A DNA stretch of 64,000 bases from an uncultured Paracoccaceae bacterium. GTDB taxonomy: Bacteria > Pseudomonadota > Alphaproteobacteria > Rhodobacterales > Rhodobacteraceae. Below are positions 53,664 to 63,013 of this stretch, piece by piece. Below the pieces are notes generated by a model, which ran no database searches, was not told the DNA's origin, and saw only the letters and a list, made by a program, of their open reading frames with translations. Within the stretch, counting starts at the first letter, position 1. Each line of letters starts with the position of its first letter. The stretch covers positions 124,001-188,000 of the forward strand of contig CALMSR010000050.1 of NCBI GenBank assembly GCA_937872465.1. The letters run 5' to 3'. The position numbers were made by a program, and so were the translations under genes.

Positions 53664-54764
53664 CTACTCCGCCGCCCGCGCGATCACGGCCGGAACCAGC
53701 CGCCGGTGATCGAGGTCGCGGCTGACCAGCCGTTCGACGGCGGCGGCGGCATCGGCGAGCCGCGCCCGGTAGCCCGCGATCCATCGCGCGAAGGCGTTGT
53801 AGATGACGACCGCCGGAATCGCGGCCACGAGCCCGAGCGCCGTCGCGAGCAGCGCCTCGGCGATCCCGGGCGCCACCACTGCGAGATTGGTGGTCTGCGC
53901 CTCGGAAATGCCGATGAAGCTGTTCATGATGCCCCAGACGGTGCCGAAGAGCCCCACGAACGGCGCCGTGGCACCGACGGTCGCGAGAATTCCGACCCCC
54001 AGGTTGAGCCGGCGGACGGCCCGCGCCTCGATCCGGGACAGATGCGAGGACACGCGCGCCAGAAAACCGCCGCCTTCGCCGTGATAGACCTCGGCCGGGG
54101 CACTTGTCGCCTCGTGCCGGGCGGCCCGCACCATCGCCGTCAGCGGCCCGCGCCGGCCGGCCAGCGCCGATTCCGCCTGCTCGAGGGTACCGGCGGCCAG
54201 AACGAACGGCAGGGTCCGCCCGAGCCGCGCGCCCGCCACGAGGATCTCGAGGCTCTTGGCGAACCAGATCGTCCAGGTGACGAGCGAGGCGAGCGCAAGG
54301 CCGATCAGCACCGCCTGCACGACCCAGTCGGCAGCGATGAACATTCCCCAGGGCGAAAGATCCTGCGGCAGCGACAGCTCGGCGCGCGGATCCGCAACGG
54401 CCTCCACCGTTTCCACCCGGGCGGCCCCCCCCGTCGGCGCCCCTTCGGATCCGATCGGGTCCTGCGCGACGCTGCCTTGCGGGCCTTCCGGGGCCGAATC
54501 GGTCGGTGGCGCCGGAACGGTCGAGGGCGGAAGCGCGGATACCGGCGCATCGACGGGCGCGCCGACCGCCCCACTCGGATCCGCGGCAGCCGGGGCCGTC
54601 GCCGGGTCGGATCCGCCCTGCTGCCCCGAACCGCCGGGGCCGGCGCTATCCTGCGCCATGGCCGCCGTTCCCAGAACCACCGCAAGCATGCATCCGGCCA
54701 GATGCACCCGCCCGAACGGCGTGCGCCCGCGACCCGCTGCCACCATCGTATCAACCCGCCTCAT
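53664..54764 (-). CDS. exbB: ExbB/TolQ-type proton channel protein with long periplasmic extension
   Basis: A 366-residue protein. It has a signal segment (MLAVVLGTAAMA), then an Ala/Pro/Gly/Ser-rich extension of about 110 residues, then the MotA/TolQ/ExbB core: ADWVVQAVLIGLALASLVTW, GILATVGATAPFVGLFGTVW and GIAEALLATALGLVAAIPAV (helices 2 and 3 with the conserved Gly/Ala/Thr faces). The extension is a feature of a subset of proteobacterial ExbB proteins. Start ATG 54764 follows GGAGGGG. First gene of the operon. Confidence 0.92.
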   Translation of the reverse strand: MRRVDTMVAAGRGRTPFGRVHLAGCMLAVVLGTAAMAQDSAGPGGSGQQGGSDPATAPAAADPSGAVGAPVDAPVSALPPSTVPAPPTDSAPEGPQGSVAQDPIGSEGAPTGGAARVETVEAVADPRAELSLPQDLSPWGMFIAADWVVQAVLIGLALASLVTWTIWFAKSLEILVAGARLGRTLPFVLAAGTLEQAESALAGRRGPLTAMVRAARHEATSAPAEVYHGEGGGFLARVSSHLSRIEARAVRRLNLGVGILATVGATAPFVGLFGTVWGIMNSFIGISEAQTTNLAVVAPGIAEALLATALGLVAAIPAVVIYNAFARWIAGYRARLADAAAAVERLVSRDLDHRRLVPAVIARAAE

Positions 54765-54866
54765 GTCCCCTCCAGGTCGGCCGTCGCAGCCAGATCGTCG
54801 ACCGGCAACGCGCCCTCGCACCATCCGCAAACTCTTCGGAACCCAAGGGGAACCGTATACCCTTCT

Positions 54867-54895
54867 TTTTTAGTCGGGATTGCGGCGATTGCCAA
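54867..54895 (-). promoter_or_regulatory. Candidate promoter of the exbB-exbD-tonB operon
   Basis: On the minus strand TTGGCA (54890-54895) and TAAAAA (54867-54872) are separated by 17 bases. The leader contains a GTATAC element and an AAGGG...CCCTT inverted repeat (54845-54864). Iron control would be expected, but I do not recognise a Fur or RirA box with confidence. Confidence 0.4.
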
Positions 54896-55155
54896 CCGGT
54901 GGCCGCTCCGTTCCGCCCGCTGCGGAGCGGACCGGGAGTGCATGCCGCCCGGTTTGGCATGACGACCTAGAGTCTTCAGTTCGTTCGACTATTTTTGTCA
55001 GGCATAGCGCCCCTTTCCGATCGCCCGGCCTCGCGCCCGCGAACGGTGGCCCGCCGCGCAAGGTCTCACGCCGCTAACCCGCGGAACGGGCATGCGAAAC
55101 GCCCGGCCGCGAGGTTCGGAACGATTCGCTCGCGCGCTTGCCCTCGGCGGCGGAC

Positions 55156-55640
55156 TCACAGCCGAGGCGGAGCGCCGCCGGCGTGGCATTGGTCACGCGA
55201 CCTGCCCTTCCTGAATGCCATGGGCTTCACGCCGAGGCCCGTCACGCCCCCTGCCCGCCCGCGCTGCGTGAGCCTGAAGAACTCGACCGCTCCGCCATCG
55301 ACCGCGAAACCACACGCCGAACGTCTTCTTCGCAAGCAATCGCCCTCGGGCAGCATGTGGCGGATCTCCGCGAGGACGGCCGCGGGCCTCGCGCCCGCCG
55401 CGCCGCTCGCGGTGCCGGACATCCATCGCGGCCTGCAGGTCTTCGCGCCGGGCGGGGACTCATTCTCGACGAAGACCGCCGGTTCCGGCGCGACAAAGAG
55501 ATCGTTGCGGATGGCGGATGGTGGCTTTACTTCTGTGCGTCCGATGATGCTTCCTGCTCGGCAAGCATCGTCGCCTTCGGGAAAGGTCCGATCGTTGAGT
55601 GTAAGATCCAGTGCCCGGCATTCGGTCTGAGAGCTTCGCG
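55156..55640 (-). pseudogene. Coding-like remnant downstream of an operator-bearing promoter
   Basis: On the minus strand one frame reads coherently for about 150 codons (e.g. DLTLNDRTFPEGDDACRAGS, SAIRNDLFVAPEPAVFVENE, LAEIRHMLPEGD, then FGVWF-type text only in another frame), but there is no start codon in a sensible place and the codon bias is poor in parts. A strong minus-strand promoter with operator lies just upstream (55697-55746). I do not recognise the family; it may be a decayed gene. The rest of 54896-55155 shows nothing I can support. Confidence 0.3.
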
Positions 55641-55696
55641 CATCGGGCCGCGCGCGCGGGGAATCGCGCTGCAGCCTGTTCGGATCGTCGCGGACA

Positions 55697-55746
55697 TGTC
55701 TACAACCCTACAGAAGATTGTAGACAAACTTGCGTGACTGTGTCAA
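55697..55746 (-). promoter_or_regulatory. Promoter with large palindromic FCD-type operator
   Basis: Minus strand: TTGACA (55741-55746) and TACAAT (55717-55722) with 18-base spacing. TTGTCTACAA overlaps the -10. On the plus strand TGTCTACAA (55697-55705) and TTGTAGACA (55718-55726) form a 9-bp perfect inverted repeat with 12-base spacer. The same -35/-10/operator geometry recurs at 63014-63043. Confidence 0.65.
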
Positions 55747-55878
55747 CAGATCGGCCGAACCGAGCCAGCCGCCGAACCGGGGGCGGTGCCGGTTGAATGC
55801 GAGGTTCCGCCGGATTGCGCCGACGAATGATTGTTGCAACGCGCCGGTCCTCTGCCGGCACGAAAGGGGAGGGAATCC

Positions 55879-58158
55879 ATGTCGTCCAACAATACCAAGG
55901 TGGCTGCAGATCGGCAGGCGGCGCTCGACTACCATGAGTATCCGAAGCCCGGGAAGCTCGAGATCCGGGCCACCAAGCCGATGGCCACCGGACGCGACCT
56001 CTCCCGAGCCTATTCGCCGGGCGTCGCCGAGGCCTGCCTCGAGATCGCGAAGGATCCGGACGATGCGCGGCGCTATACCGCCAAGGGCAACCTCGTCGCG
56101 GTGATCTCGAACGGCACGGCGGTGCTCGGCCTCGGCAATATCGGGGCGCAGGCCGCCAAGCCGGTGATGGAAGGCAAGGCGGTCCTCTTCAAGAAATTCG
56201 CCGGCATCGACTGCTTCGACATCGAGGTGGACGAGAACGACCCCGAGCGGCTGGCCGATCTCGTCTGCCGGCTGGCGCCGACCTTCGGGGCGGTGAACCT
56301 CGAGGACATCAAGGCGCCGGATTGCTTCGTGGTCGAGCGGATCTGCCGCGAGCGGATGTCGATCCCGGTCTTCCACGACGACCAGCACGGCACCGCGATC
56401 GTCGCCGCGGCGGCGGCGGTCAATGCGCTCCGGATCGTCGGCAAGCGCCTCGAGGACATCCGCATCGTCGCGCTCGGGGCGGGGGCGGCGGGCATTGCCT
56501 GCCTCAAGATGCTGATGGCGATGGGCGCGCGCGCCGAGAACATCCTGATGCTCGATTCGAAGGGCGTCATCCATGCCGAGCGCAGCGGATTGTCGCCGGA
56601 GAAGGCGGAGTTCGCCCGCGAGACCGGGCTCAGGACCATCGACGAGGCGCTGGAAGGCGCCGACCTGTTCCTCGGCGTCTCCGGCCCGGGCCTCCTGACC
56701 GGCGAGATGGTGGCGCGCATGGCCGAGGGGCCGATCATCTTCGCGCTCGCCAACCCGACGCCCGAGATCATGCCCGAGGAGGCGCGGGCCGCCTCGCCCA
56801 AGGCGCTGATCGCGACCGGCCGCTCGGATTACCCCAACCAGGTCAACAACGTCCTCTGCTTCCCCTTCATCTTCCGCGGCGCGCTCGACGTAGGCGCGAC
56901 CGAGATCAACGAGGCGATGAAGATCGCCTGCGTCGAGGCGATCGCGGAGCTCGCCCGGGCCACCACCTCGGCCGAGGTGGGCGTGGCCTACCAGGGCGAA
57001 CGGCTGACCTTCGGGCCGGACTATCTGATCCCAAAGCCCTTCGATCCGCGCCTGCTGCCCACCGTCGCCACCGCCGTGGCGAAGGCGGCGATCGATTCGG
57101 GCGTGGCCACGCGCGAGCTCGACCTCGACGCCTACCGGCAGCGCCTGCAGACCCAGGTCTACCGCTCGGCGCTGATCATGCGGCCGGTCTTCGAGGCGGC
57201 GCGCCAGGTCCAGCGCCGGATCGTCTTTGCCGAGGGCGAGGAGCCGCGTGTCCTGCGCGCCGCCCAGGCGATGCTGGAGGAGACCACCGACCGGCCGATC
57301 CTGATCGGCCGCCCGGAGGTGATCGAGATGCGGCTCGAGCGCGAGGGCCTCACGCTGAAGCCCAACCAGGATTTCGAGCTGGTCAACCCCGAGAGCGACA
57401 CCCGCTTCCGCGACTATTGGGGGAGCTATTTCGAGATCATGCGCCGCAAGGGCGTCACGCCCGACCAGGCCAAGTCGATCCTGCGCACCAACACCACCGC
57501 CATCGCCGCGGTGATGGTGCACCGCGGCGAGGCCGACAGCATGATCTGCGGGACCGTCGGCCCCTATGTCTGGCACCTGCGCCACGTCCGCGAGGTGCTC
57601 TCGACGGATGAGCTGCATCCGGTGGGCGCGCTCTCGCTGATCATCCTCGACAAGGGGCCGCTCTTCGTGGCGGATACCCACATCAACATCGAGCCGACCG
57701 GGCAGCAACTCGCCGAGACCGTGCTCGCCGCCGCCCGCCATGTCCGCCGGTTCGGGATCGATCCCAAGGTGGCGGTCTGCTCGGGCTCGCAGTTCGGCAA
57801 TCTCGACAGCCGGTCGGGGCGGGTCTCGCAGGAAGCACTGGCGATCCTCGACGGCGCGGCGCAGGACTTCGAATACGAGGGCGAGATGCACACCGATGCG
57901 GCGCTCGACCCCGAGCTCCGCGAACGGCTGTTCCCCGGCGGACGCCTGACGGGTCGGGCCAATGTGCTGGTCTATACCAACACCGACGCGGCGGGCGCGG
58001 CGCGCAACCTGCTCAAGTCCGTCGCCGATGGCCTCGAGGTCGGCCCGATCCTGATGGGGATGGGCAACCGTGCCCATATCGTCACGCCCGGGGTGACCGT
58101 GCGGGGCCTGCTCAACATGGCAGCGCTCGCCGGAACCCCGGTCGCGAGCTACGGCTGA
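55879..58158 (+). CDS. maeB: NADP-dependent malic enzyme with phosphotransacetylase-like domain
   Basis: A 759-residue multimodular malic enzyme. Residues ~1-430 are the malic enzyme (RDLSRAYSPGVAEACLEIAK; FKKFAGIDCFDIEVDENDPE; VFHDDQHGTAIVAAAAAVNA with the divalent-metal Asp pair; GAGAAGIACLKMLM). Residues ~440-759 are a PTA-like domain (VFAEGEEPRVLRAAQAML-type start; RRKGVTPDQAKSILRTNTTA; VYTNTDAAGAARNLLK), which in MaeB lacks transacetylase activity and mediates acetyl-CoA control. It decarboxylates malate to pyruvate with NADP+. ATG 55879 follows AAAGGGGAGGG and is preferred over an in-frame upstream start. Confidence 0.95.
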   Translation: MSSNNTKVAADRQAALDYHEYPKPGKLEIRATKPMATGRDLSRAYSPGVAEACLEIAKDPDDARRYTAKGNLVAVISNGTAVLGLGNIGAQAAKPVMEGKAVLFKKFAGIDCFDIEVDENDPERLADLVCRLAPTFGAVNLEDIKAPDCFVVERICRERMSIPVFHDDQHGTAIVAAAAAVNALRIVGKRLEDIRIVALGAGAAGIACLKMLMAMGARAENILMLDSKGVIHAERSGLSPEKAEFARETGLRTIDEALEGADLFLGVSGPGLLTGEMVARMAEGPIIFALANPTPEIMPEEARAASPKALIATGRSDYPNQVNNVLCFPFIFRGALDVGATEINEAMKIACVEAIAELARATTSAEVGVAYQGERLTFGPDYLIPKPFDPRLLPTVATAVAKAAIDSGVATRELDLDAYRQRLQTQVYRSALIMRPVFEAARQVQRRIVFAEGEEPRVLRAAQAMLEETTDRPILIGRPEVIEMRLEREGLTLKPNQDFELVNPESDTRFRDYWGSYFEIMRRKGVTPDQAKSILRTNTTAIAAVMVHRGEADSMICGTVGPYVWHLRHVREVLSTDELHPVGALSLIILDKGPLFVADTHINIEPTGQQLAETVLAAARHVRRFGIDPKVAVCSGSQFGNLDSRSGRVSQEALAILDGAAQDFEYEGEMHTDAALDPELRERLFPGGRLTGRANVLVYTNTDAAGAARNLLKSVADGLEVGPILMGMGNRAHIVTPGVTVRGLLNMAALAGTPVASYG

Positions 58159-58248
58159 GCCCCGGATCCGATCCGCGGGGCCGGTCGGGACGCTTACCCG
58201 ACCGGCCCCCGGGCCGCCCGGCATCGGGGCCGCTCCAAGATGCGACGG

Positions 58249-58325
58249 ACACTTGAGGAGAACCTCAGTGCCGGCGGTGAAATTATCGGGGTGAGACGGA
58301 CCCTTGTCGCGATCCTCTCAAGTGT
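58249..58325. repeat. Inverted and direct repeats upstream of the first FCD regulator
   Basis: ACACTTGAG (58249-58257) is repeated in inverted form as CTCAAGTGT (58317-58325), a perfect 9-bp pair 59 bases apart. A direct relative, GACGGACCCTTG (58295-58306), matches GACGGACACTTG (58244-58255) with one mismatch. They lie 60-140 bases upstream of the GntR gene start, the place for operators and DNA looping. Confidence 0.5.
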
Positions 58326-58387
58326 TGCGTCCACGAACCTACCGGCGACCGGCTGAGCCTCGACACGCCGGTCTGCGGAAGGCCCCC

Positions 58388-59053
58388 ATGAGCGAGCAAG
58401 CCCCGAACTGCGAGCAATCGATGGCCGATCTTGCCTTTGCCCGGCTGGTCGCCAGGCTCTGGGACGGTACGCTGACCGCCGGGCAGTTCCTGTCCATGCC
58501 CCAGCTCGTCGATCTGCTCGATCTGCCGCTCGCCGCCACGCGCGAGGTGGTCAAGCGCGCGGAAGCCCGCGAGCTCATGTCCATCCTGCCGAAGCGCGGT
58601 GTGCAGGTGATGACGGCCAGTCCGGATGTCATCCGCAACTGCCTGGATCTCCGCACGATCCTCGAGGAGCAGGGCGCCCGGCGGCTGATCGAAACCTCGG
58701 CAGCCTTGCCCCTCGATGCTCTGCGCGCCGATCATCGCGCGGTTCTGGAGGCGGCCCGAAGCGGCATTCGTCCAGACATGGCCGAAGGCGCCATGGCCAC
58801 CGGTCTCAGGCTCCATGACGCGCTCGCCACCGGTCTGGACAACCCGGTCGCGGCGGCGGTCTACCGGGCGAACCGCGACCGTCTGGCCGTGATCCGCAAT
58901 GCCCGGCCGTTCCTGCCCGACCGGCTCGTCTCTGCCATGGAGGAGCACCTCGCCATCATCGACGCCCTGGCATGCCGCGACACCGTCGCAGCCGTCGATG
59001 CGATCCGCACCCACTACCGCAACACGCTTCGGTGGCGCGGCATTCTTATCTAG
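58388..59053 (+). CDS. GntR-family regulator, FCD type (first)
   Basis: A 221-residue protein. The winged HTH spans ~15-75 (ARLWDGTLTAGQFLSMPQLV; LPLAATREVVKRAEARELMS; LPKRGVQVM). The FCD domain (~85-215) has DLRTILEEQGARRLIETS, LRLHDALATGLDN and EEHLAIIDALACRD with the Asp/His residues that bind metal and ligand. It is convergent with the second regulator (72 bases between stops). Probably represses one of the nearby promoters carrying TTGTNNACAA sites. ATG 58388 chosen for family fit. Confidence 0.82.
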   Translation: MSEQAPNCEQSMADLAFARLVARLWDGTLTAGQFLSMPQLVDLLDLPLAATREVVKRAEARELMSILPKRGVQVMTASPDVIRNCLDLRTILEEQGARRLIETSAALPLDALRADHRAVLEAARSGIRPDMAEGAMATGLRLHDALATGLDNPVAAAVYRANRDRLAVIRNARPFLPDRLVSAMEEHLAIIDALACRDTVAAVDAIRTHYRNTLRWRGILI

Positions 59054-59124
59054 CCCTGGGGCCGTGACCGACCGATTCCCGCCGGAACGATGCGTCGACG
59101 CCTCGATGACCGGCCCGGGCGCGC

Positions 59125-59838
59125 CTATCGGAAGATGGAGGCGAAATCCGGCTCCTGCTCGTCCTCGACTTCCAGTCGCAATGTTCCTTCCAGATGGATC
59201 AGATGCTCCCGCATGAGGTGGCGGGCTTGCTCCGCATCGCCCTGCGCCAGGGCATCGACGATCGACTGATGCTCTTCGACCGGGCAGCTCGGCATCAATC
59301 CGCCGCCGTAGATGCTGACGATGAGGGAGCATTGCGAGAGCACCGGCTCCAGGATGCTCAGAAACACGCGGCTGCCCGACTGGCGCGCCAGCGTGACATG
59401 GAACTCGCCGGCCATGCGTATGGCTTCGCGCCGCTGCCCCCGGTGCCGCGCCGCGACCTCGGACCGGACATGCGCGCGGAGCTTGCGCATGGTGGCCGGT
59501 TCCGGATGGGCCGCGACCCGCTCGACCACGAGATCCTCGAGGCTTCGGCGGGCGTTGAAGATGTCGCGTGCATCGCTTCCGGTGGGCTTGATGACGAAGG
59601 CGCCCCGGTTCGGGATCAGATCGACGAGCTTCTGGTGGGAAAGCGTCAGGAGGACGCGCCGGATCCGCGCCCGGCTGACGGAGAAGGCGGAGGCGAGCGC
59701 CTCCTCGCCGAGCTTCGTCCCCGGGCGAAGCCGCTGCTCGTAGATCGCCTTGATGATGTCGTTGAGGACTCGCTGCTCGATGGGCGGGAGGCGTTCGTCC
59801 GGCGACCGGAACTCGTTCGGTTCTTCATGTGCGCCCAC
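59125..59838 (-). CDS. GntR-family regulator, FCD type (second)
   Basis: A 237-residue FadR/VanR-like regulator. Winged HTH (~18-85): IIKAIYEQRLRPGTKLGEEA, AFSVSRARIRRVLLTLSHQK, LIPNRGAFVI. FCD (~95-225): DIFNARRSLEDLVVERVA, RMAGEFHVTLARQSGSRVF and EEHQSIVDALAQGDAEQARH contain the His/Asp ligands. It is divergent from the ornithine-cyclodeaminase gene, the shared 309-base region holding an operator TTGTGCACAA. FCD regulators of this subgroup recognise TTGT-NN-ACAA type palindromes, so it is the prime candidate for the three sites described here. Confidence 0.9.
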   Translation of the reverse strand: MGAHEEPNEFRSPDERLPPIEQRVLNDIIKAIYEQRLRPGTKLGEEALASAFSVSRARIRRVLLTLSHQKLVDLIPNRGAFVIKPTGSDARDIFNARRSLEDLVVERVAAHPEPATMRKLRAHVRSEVAARHRGQRREAIRMAGEFHVTLARQSGSRVFLSILEPVLSQCSLIVSIYGGGLMPSCPVEEHQSIVDALAQGDAEQARHLMREHLIHLEGTLRLEVEDEQEPDFASIFR

Positions 59839-60028
59839 AGGTCAGCCACCCTTTCCGTCGACGTGCTCCGCCCATGCGAGGCGAATTCCCCGAGCGCATG
59901 CCGAGCGGCCATCCGCGATCACCATCTCGCGCGATGTGAACAATAGCGATTGCCGGGGTTCAGTCAAGAATCTGGGATCCGGACGTTTTCTGCAGTCCCG
60001 CTCACGCGGGCCGAACCTCGATCATAAA

Positions 60029-60072
60029 TTGTGCACAACTATGGTTGACATTGTTTACGATCTGACCTAGAG
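60029..60072 (+). promoter_or_regulatory. Promoter/operator of the ornithine-cyclodeaminase family gene
   Basis: TTGTGCACAA (60029-60038) is a perfect 10-bp palindrome; TTGACA (60045-60050) is a consensus -35, immediately followed by TTGTTTACGA (60051-60060), a second, one-mismatch operator half. A -10 near CTAGAG/TAGAGG (60067-60073) is weak. Other parts of 59839-60147 show nothing further apart from the start region. Confidence 0.6.
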
Positions 60073-60147
60073 GCCGAAGACCGAAGGAAGCCGATGCCCT
60101 CGGCCAACAGGATCATGACCATCATTCGACCCCAACGGGAGGCGCCC

Positions 60148-61176
60148 ATGGACGCAAGAGTCCGAACCGATCATTCCCTGTCCACGACGCTCGTCCTGTC
60201 GCGATCGGAGGTGGAGGGCCTGGTGACGATGGCCGAGGTCGTCGCCGAGGTGGAGACGGCTTTCGCCGACATCTCCAACGGCATCGCCGCACAGCCGGCG
60301 GCGGTCGCGATGTCGCTCGCCTCCAGCACGGCGGCCTTCCTGGCGATGCCGGCGCTGGCCGACCGCCAGGGCCTCGCCGTCATCAAGCTGCTCGCCGATA
60401 TCCCCGACAACGCGGCGCGGGACCTCGCGGTGCAGCGGTCGGTGATCGCGCTGGTATCGCAGACGACCGGCGCACCGCTGGCGATCTTTCACGGGCAGAT
60501 CCCGACCCGGATCAGGACGGCGGCGACGAGCGCCGTCGGCACCCGGCATCTTTCGCGCCCCGACAGCCGCGTGCTCGGCCTGGTCGGCGCCGGCGCCCTC
60601 GCCGTCGAACATATCCGCTCGCATCTCGAAGTCCGCCCGATCGAGCGCGTGCGCGTCTGGTCGCGGACCAGGGCCACCGTTTCCCGCTTCATCGAGCGGA
60701 TCGGCCGCGAGTTTCCGGGGCTTGAAGTGGAGGGCGCGGAATCCCCGCGCGAGGTCTTTGCGGGCTCCGACATCGTCTGCACATTGACCCCCTCCCGCGA
60801 GCCTGTCGTCGAGGGCGCCTGGTTCAAGCCGGGCCTTCATATCAACGCGGTCGGAGCGCCGCCGCGGCCGGATCACCGCGAGATCGACTCGGCCGGAATG
60901 GCCAGGGCGCGGATCGTCCTCGACAGCATCCCGATGGCGATGCACGATTCCGGCGACCTGCTGCTGGCTCTCGCGGACGGCGCGATCACCAAGGAGCAGG
61001 CCATGACGGAGCTCGGCGACGTCGTCACCGGCAAGGCTCCGGGGCGGACCTCCCCGGAGGACATCACGCTCTTCAATTCCGTCGGGCTCGCCATCCAGGA
61101 CCTGGCGATCTGCAACCTCATGCTGGAAAGAGCCCGCGAGAAGGGTCTCGGTCAGGAGATCGACCTGAGCGCCTGA
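60148..61176 (+). CDS. Ornithine cyclodeaminase/mu-crystallin family enzyme
   Basis: A 342-residue NAD(P)-dependent protein. Family blocks: TRIRTAATSAVGTRHLSRPD, VLGLVGAGALAVEHIRSHLE (dinucleotide fold), DIVCTLTPSREPVVEGAWFK and LHINAVGAPPRPDHREID. Members act as ornithine cyclodeaminases, ketimine or alanine dehydrogenases. Position upstream of an NCS2 permease and amidohydrolase suggests reduction/oxidation of a cyclic or linear amino acid from that pathway. I prefer ATG 60148 (GGGAGG just upstream) over ATG 60094, which would leave a leader only ~15 bases long after the predicted promoter. Confidence 0.85.
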   Translation: MDARVRTDHSLSTTLVLSRSEVEGLVTMAEVVAEVETAFADISNGIAAQPAAVAMSLASSTAAFLAMPALADRQGLAVIKLLADIPDNAARDLAVQRSVIALVSQTTGAPLAIFHGQIPTRIRTAATSAVGTRHLSRPDSRVLGLVGAGALAVEHIRSHLEVRPIERVRVWSRTRATVSRFIERIGREFPGLEVEGAESPREVFAGSDIVCTLTPSREPVVEGAWFKPGLHINAVGAPPRPDHREIDSAGMARARIVLDSIPMAMHDSGDLLLALADGAITKEQAMTELGDVVTGKAPGRTSPEDITLFNSVGLAIQDLAICNLMLERAREKGLGQEIDLSA

Positions 61177-61309
61177 GGGCCACGAACGACCATCTGTGGC
61201 GGCTCGCCTCCAGCGACCGCCAGCCTGCACCGGAACCGAAAACTCCAATCAATAGCTGTGGGCCCATCACAGCTACATGGAACATTTTTACTTCTTGGGA
61301 GGAACAAGA

Positions 61310-62854
61310 ATGGACAGCAACTTCTTCTGGCGCAAGGGGGACTGGGGAGGATACTTCGGCCTTCTGGCCAACAACCTGACCAATCTGCTGACGATGATCG
61401 GCCTGCTCCTTTTCGTGGTCGGGTTCCCCGAGGACATCGTCTACGGGCGGATCGCGCCGGCCTTCGGTCTCGCCGTCTTCTCGGCCAGCATGGCCTACAC
61501 GTATTTCGCCTATCGGCTGGTCAAGGCCACCGGTCGCAGCGACGTCACGGCGCTGCCGTCGGGCCCGAGCTCGCCCTCGATCTTCACGGTGACGTTCCTC
61601 GTCATCCTGCCCGTCTACCTGCAGACTCAGGATCCGGAATTCGCGATCCAGATCGCGCTGGTCTGGTGCGTGGTCGAAGCGGCGATCCTCGGCCTCGGCT
61701 CGCTCGTGGGCGAGACGATCCGGCGGACGATCCCGCGCACGGTGCTGCTGTCCTGCCTCGCCGGCCTGGGGCTGCTGCTGCTGGCGATGAACCCGATGCT
61801 GCAGTCGTTCGAGGCCCCGACCGTCGCATTCGCCGTCCTGGCGCTGATCTTCATCAACTGGTTCGGCAAGAAGCCGATCCTGCCGAAGGTCCCGACCGGG
61901 TTCCTGCTGCTCGCCACCGGTACGACCCTTGCCTGGGTCTTCGGCCTGCAGAGCCCGGCGGCCGTCGCGGCTTCGCTCAGCACCTTCGGCTTCAACCCGC
62001 CGTCGCTGCATGTCACGAGCTTCCTCCAGGGACTGCCGCATGCCCTGCCCTACCTCGCCTCGGCGGTTCCGCTCGGCCTGGCCAACTACGTCTTCGACCT
62101 CGAGAACATCGAGAGCGCACATGCCGCGGGCGATCCCTACCCGACCCGTCAGGTCATGATGGCCAACGGCCTGTGCTCCGCGCTCGGCGCCATGTTCGGC
62201 AACCCGTTCCCGGTGACGGTCTACATCGGCCATGCCGGCTGGAAATCGATCGGCGCCGGCACCGGCTACACGCTCTTCACCGGGATCTCGATGCTGCTGG
62301 TGACGCTCTTCGGGCTCGGGGCCTTCCTGCTCGCGCTGATCCCGATGGTCGCGGTGGTTCCGATCCTCGTCTATATCGGCGTGGTGACCTGCAACCAGGT
62401 GGTCCGCGAATCGCCGAAGAACGAGGTGCCGGTGATCTTCATCACCATGTTCCCCTGGATCGCGAACTGGGCGCTCACGCTGACCAACAATACGCTGGCC
62501 GCCGCGGGGACCGCCGCCAACACGATCGGCCTCGATACCCTCGCTCACAAGGGCGTCTATTATCAGGGGCTGTCGAACCTCGGAAACGGCGCGCCGCTCA
62601 GCAGCATGACCTGGGGATGCATCGCGATCTTCGCGATCACCGACCGCCCCATCCGCGGCGCGATCGCGGCCCTGGTCGGTGCGGTGCTGACGTTCCTCGG
62701 CGTGATCCATGCCCATACCGTTGGAATCGCGCAACCCCATGCCATGCCGATCCTCTATGGCTATTGCATGATCGCGGGGATCTTCGGGCTGAAGTACTAT
62801 CTCAATCAGCGTGACGAGCGCCTGATGGCATCCGCCAGCCCCGTCGGGGAATAG
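61310..62854 (+). CDS. NCS2-family nucleobase-type permease
   Basis: A 514-residue transporter with about 13 helices. LLANNLTNLLTMIGLLLFVV at the N terminus, ALPSGPSSPSIFTVTFLVIL, VPLGLANYVFDLENIESAHA (the helix 8 ExxE-like substrate-binding stretch) and GNPFPVTVYIGHAGWKSIGA (conserved in AzgA-like proteins). AzgA-like members take up purines by proton symport; the exact ligand here is open. ATG 61310 has GGGAGG seven bases upstream. It lies between the ornithine-cyclodeaminase family gene and the exported amidohydrolase on the same strand. Confidence 0.87.
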   Translation: MDSNFFWRKGDWGGYFGLLANNLTNLLTMIGLLLFVVGFPEDIVYGRIAPAFGLAVFSASMAYTYFAYRLVKATGRSDVTALPSGPSSPSIFTVTFLVILPVYLQTQDPEFAIQIALVWCVVEAAILGLGSLVGETIRRTIPRTVLLSCLAGLGLLLLAMNPMLQSFEAPTVAFAVLALIFINWFGKKPILPKVPTGFLLLATGTTLAWVFGLQSPAAVAASLSTFGFNPPSLHVTSFLQGLPHALPYLASAVPLGLANYVFDLENIESAHAAGDPYPTRQVMMANGLCSALGAMFGNPFPVTVYIGHAGWKSIGAGTGYTLFTGISMLLVTLFGLGAFLLALIPMVAVVPILVYIGVVTCNQVVRESPKNEVPVIFITMFPWIANWALTLTNNTLAAAGTAANTIGLDTLAHKGVYYQGLSNLGNGAPLSSMTWGCIAIFAITDRPIRGAIAALVGAVLTFLGVIHAHTVGIAQPHAMPILYGYCMIAGIFGLKYYLNQRDERLMASASPVGE

Positions 62855-63013
62855 GATCGGGCCGGGTACCGGCACCATCCGATCACGCAGCGGCGCGCGC
62901 TTTCCCCAGAGGGATCGGCTCGCGCCGCTGCTGCCGTTCTGGCCCCCAATTCCGGAAGTGCCGGAGCACCTCGACCGCCAGGCCTCGCAGCGAGCGTTGA
63001 CCCGTGATGTTCA

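Noticed and set aside
54960..55015. Iron-responsive operator (Fur or RirA box) upstream of exbB
   Set aside because: There is an AT-richer patch with TGACAAAAATAGTCG on the minus strand, but it does not match a consensus well enough and lies upstream of the better promoter candidate.
55138..55737. Plus-strand 199-codon frame before maeB
   Set aside because: No ribosome site, no domain, and the minus-strand reading looks more protein-like; I kept only a low-confidence remnant on the minus strand.
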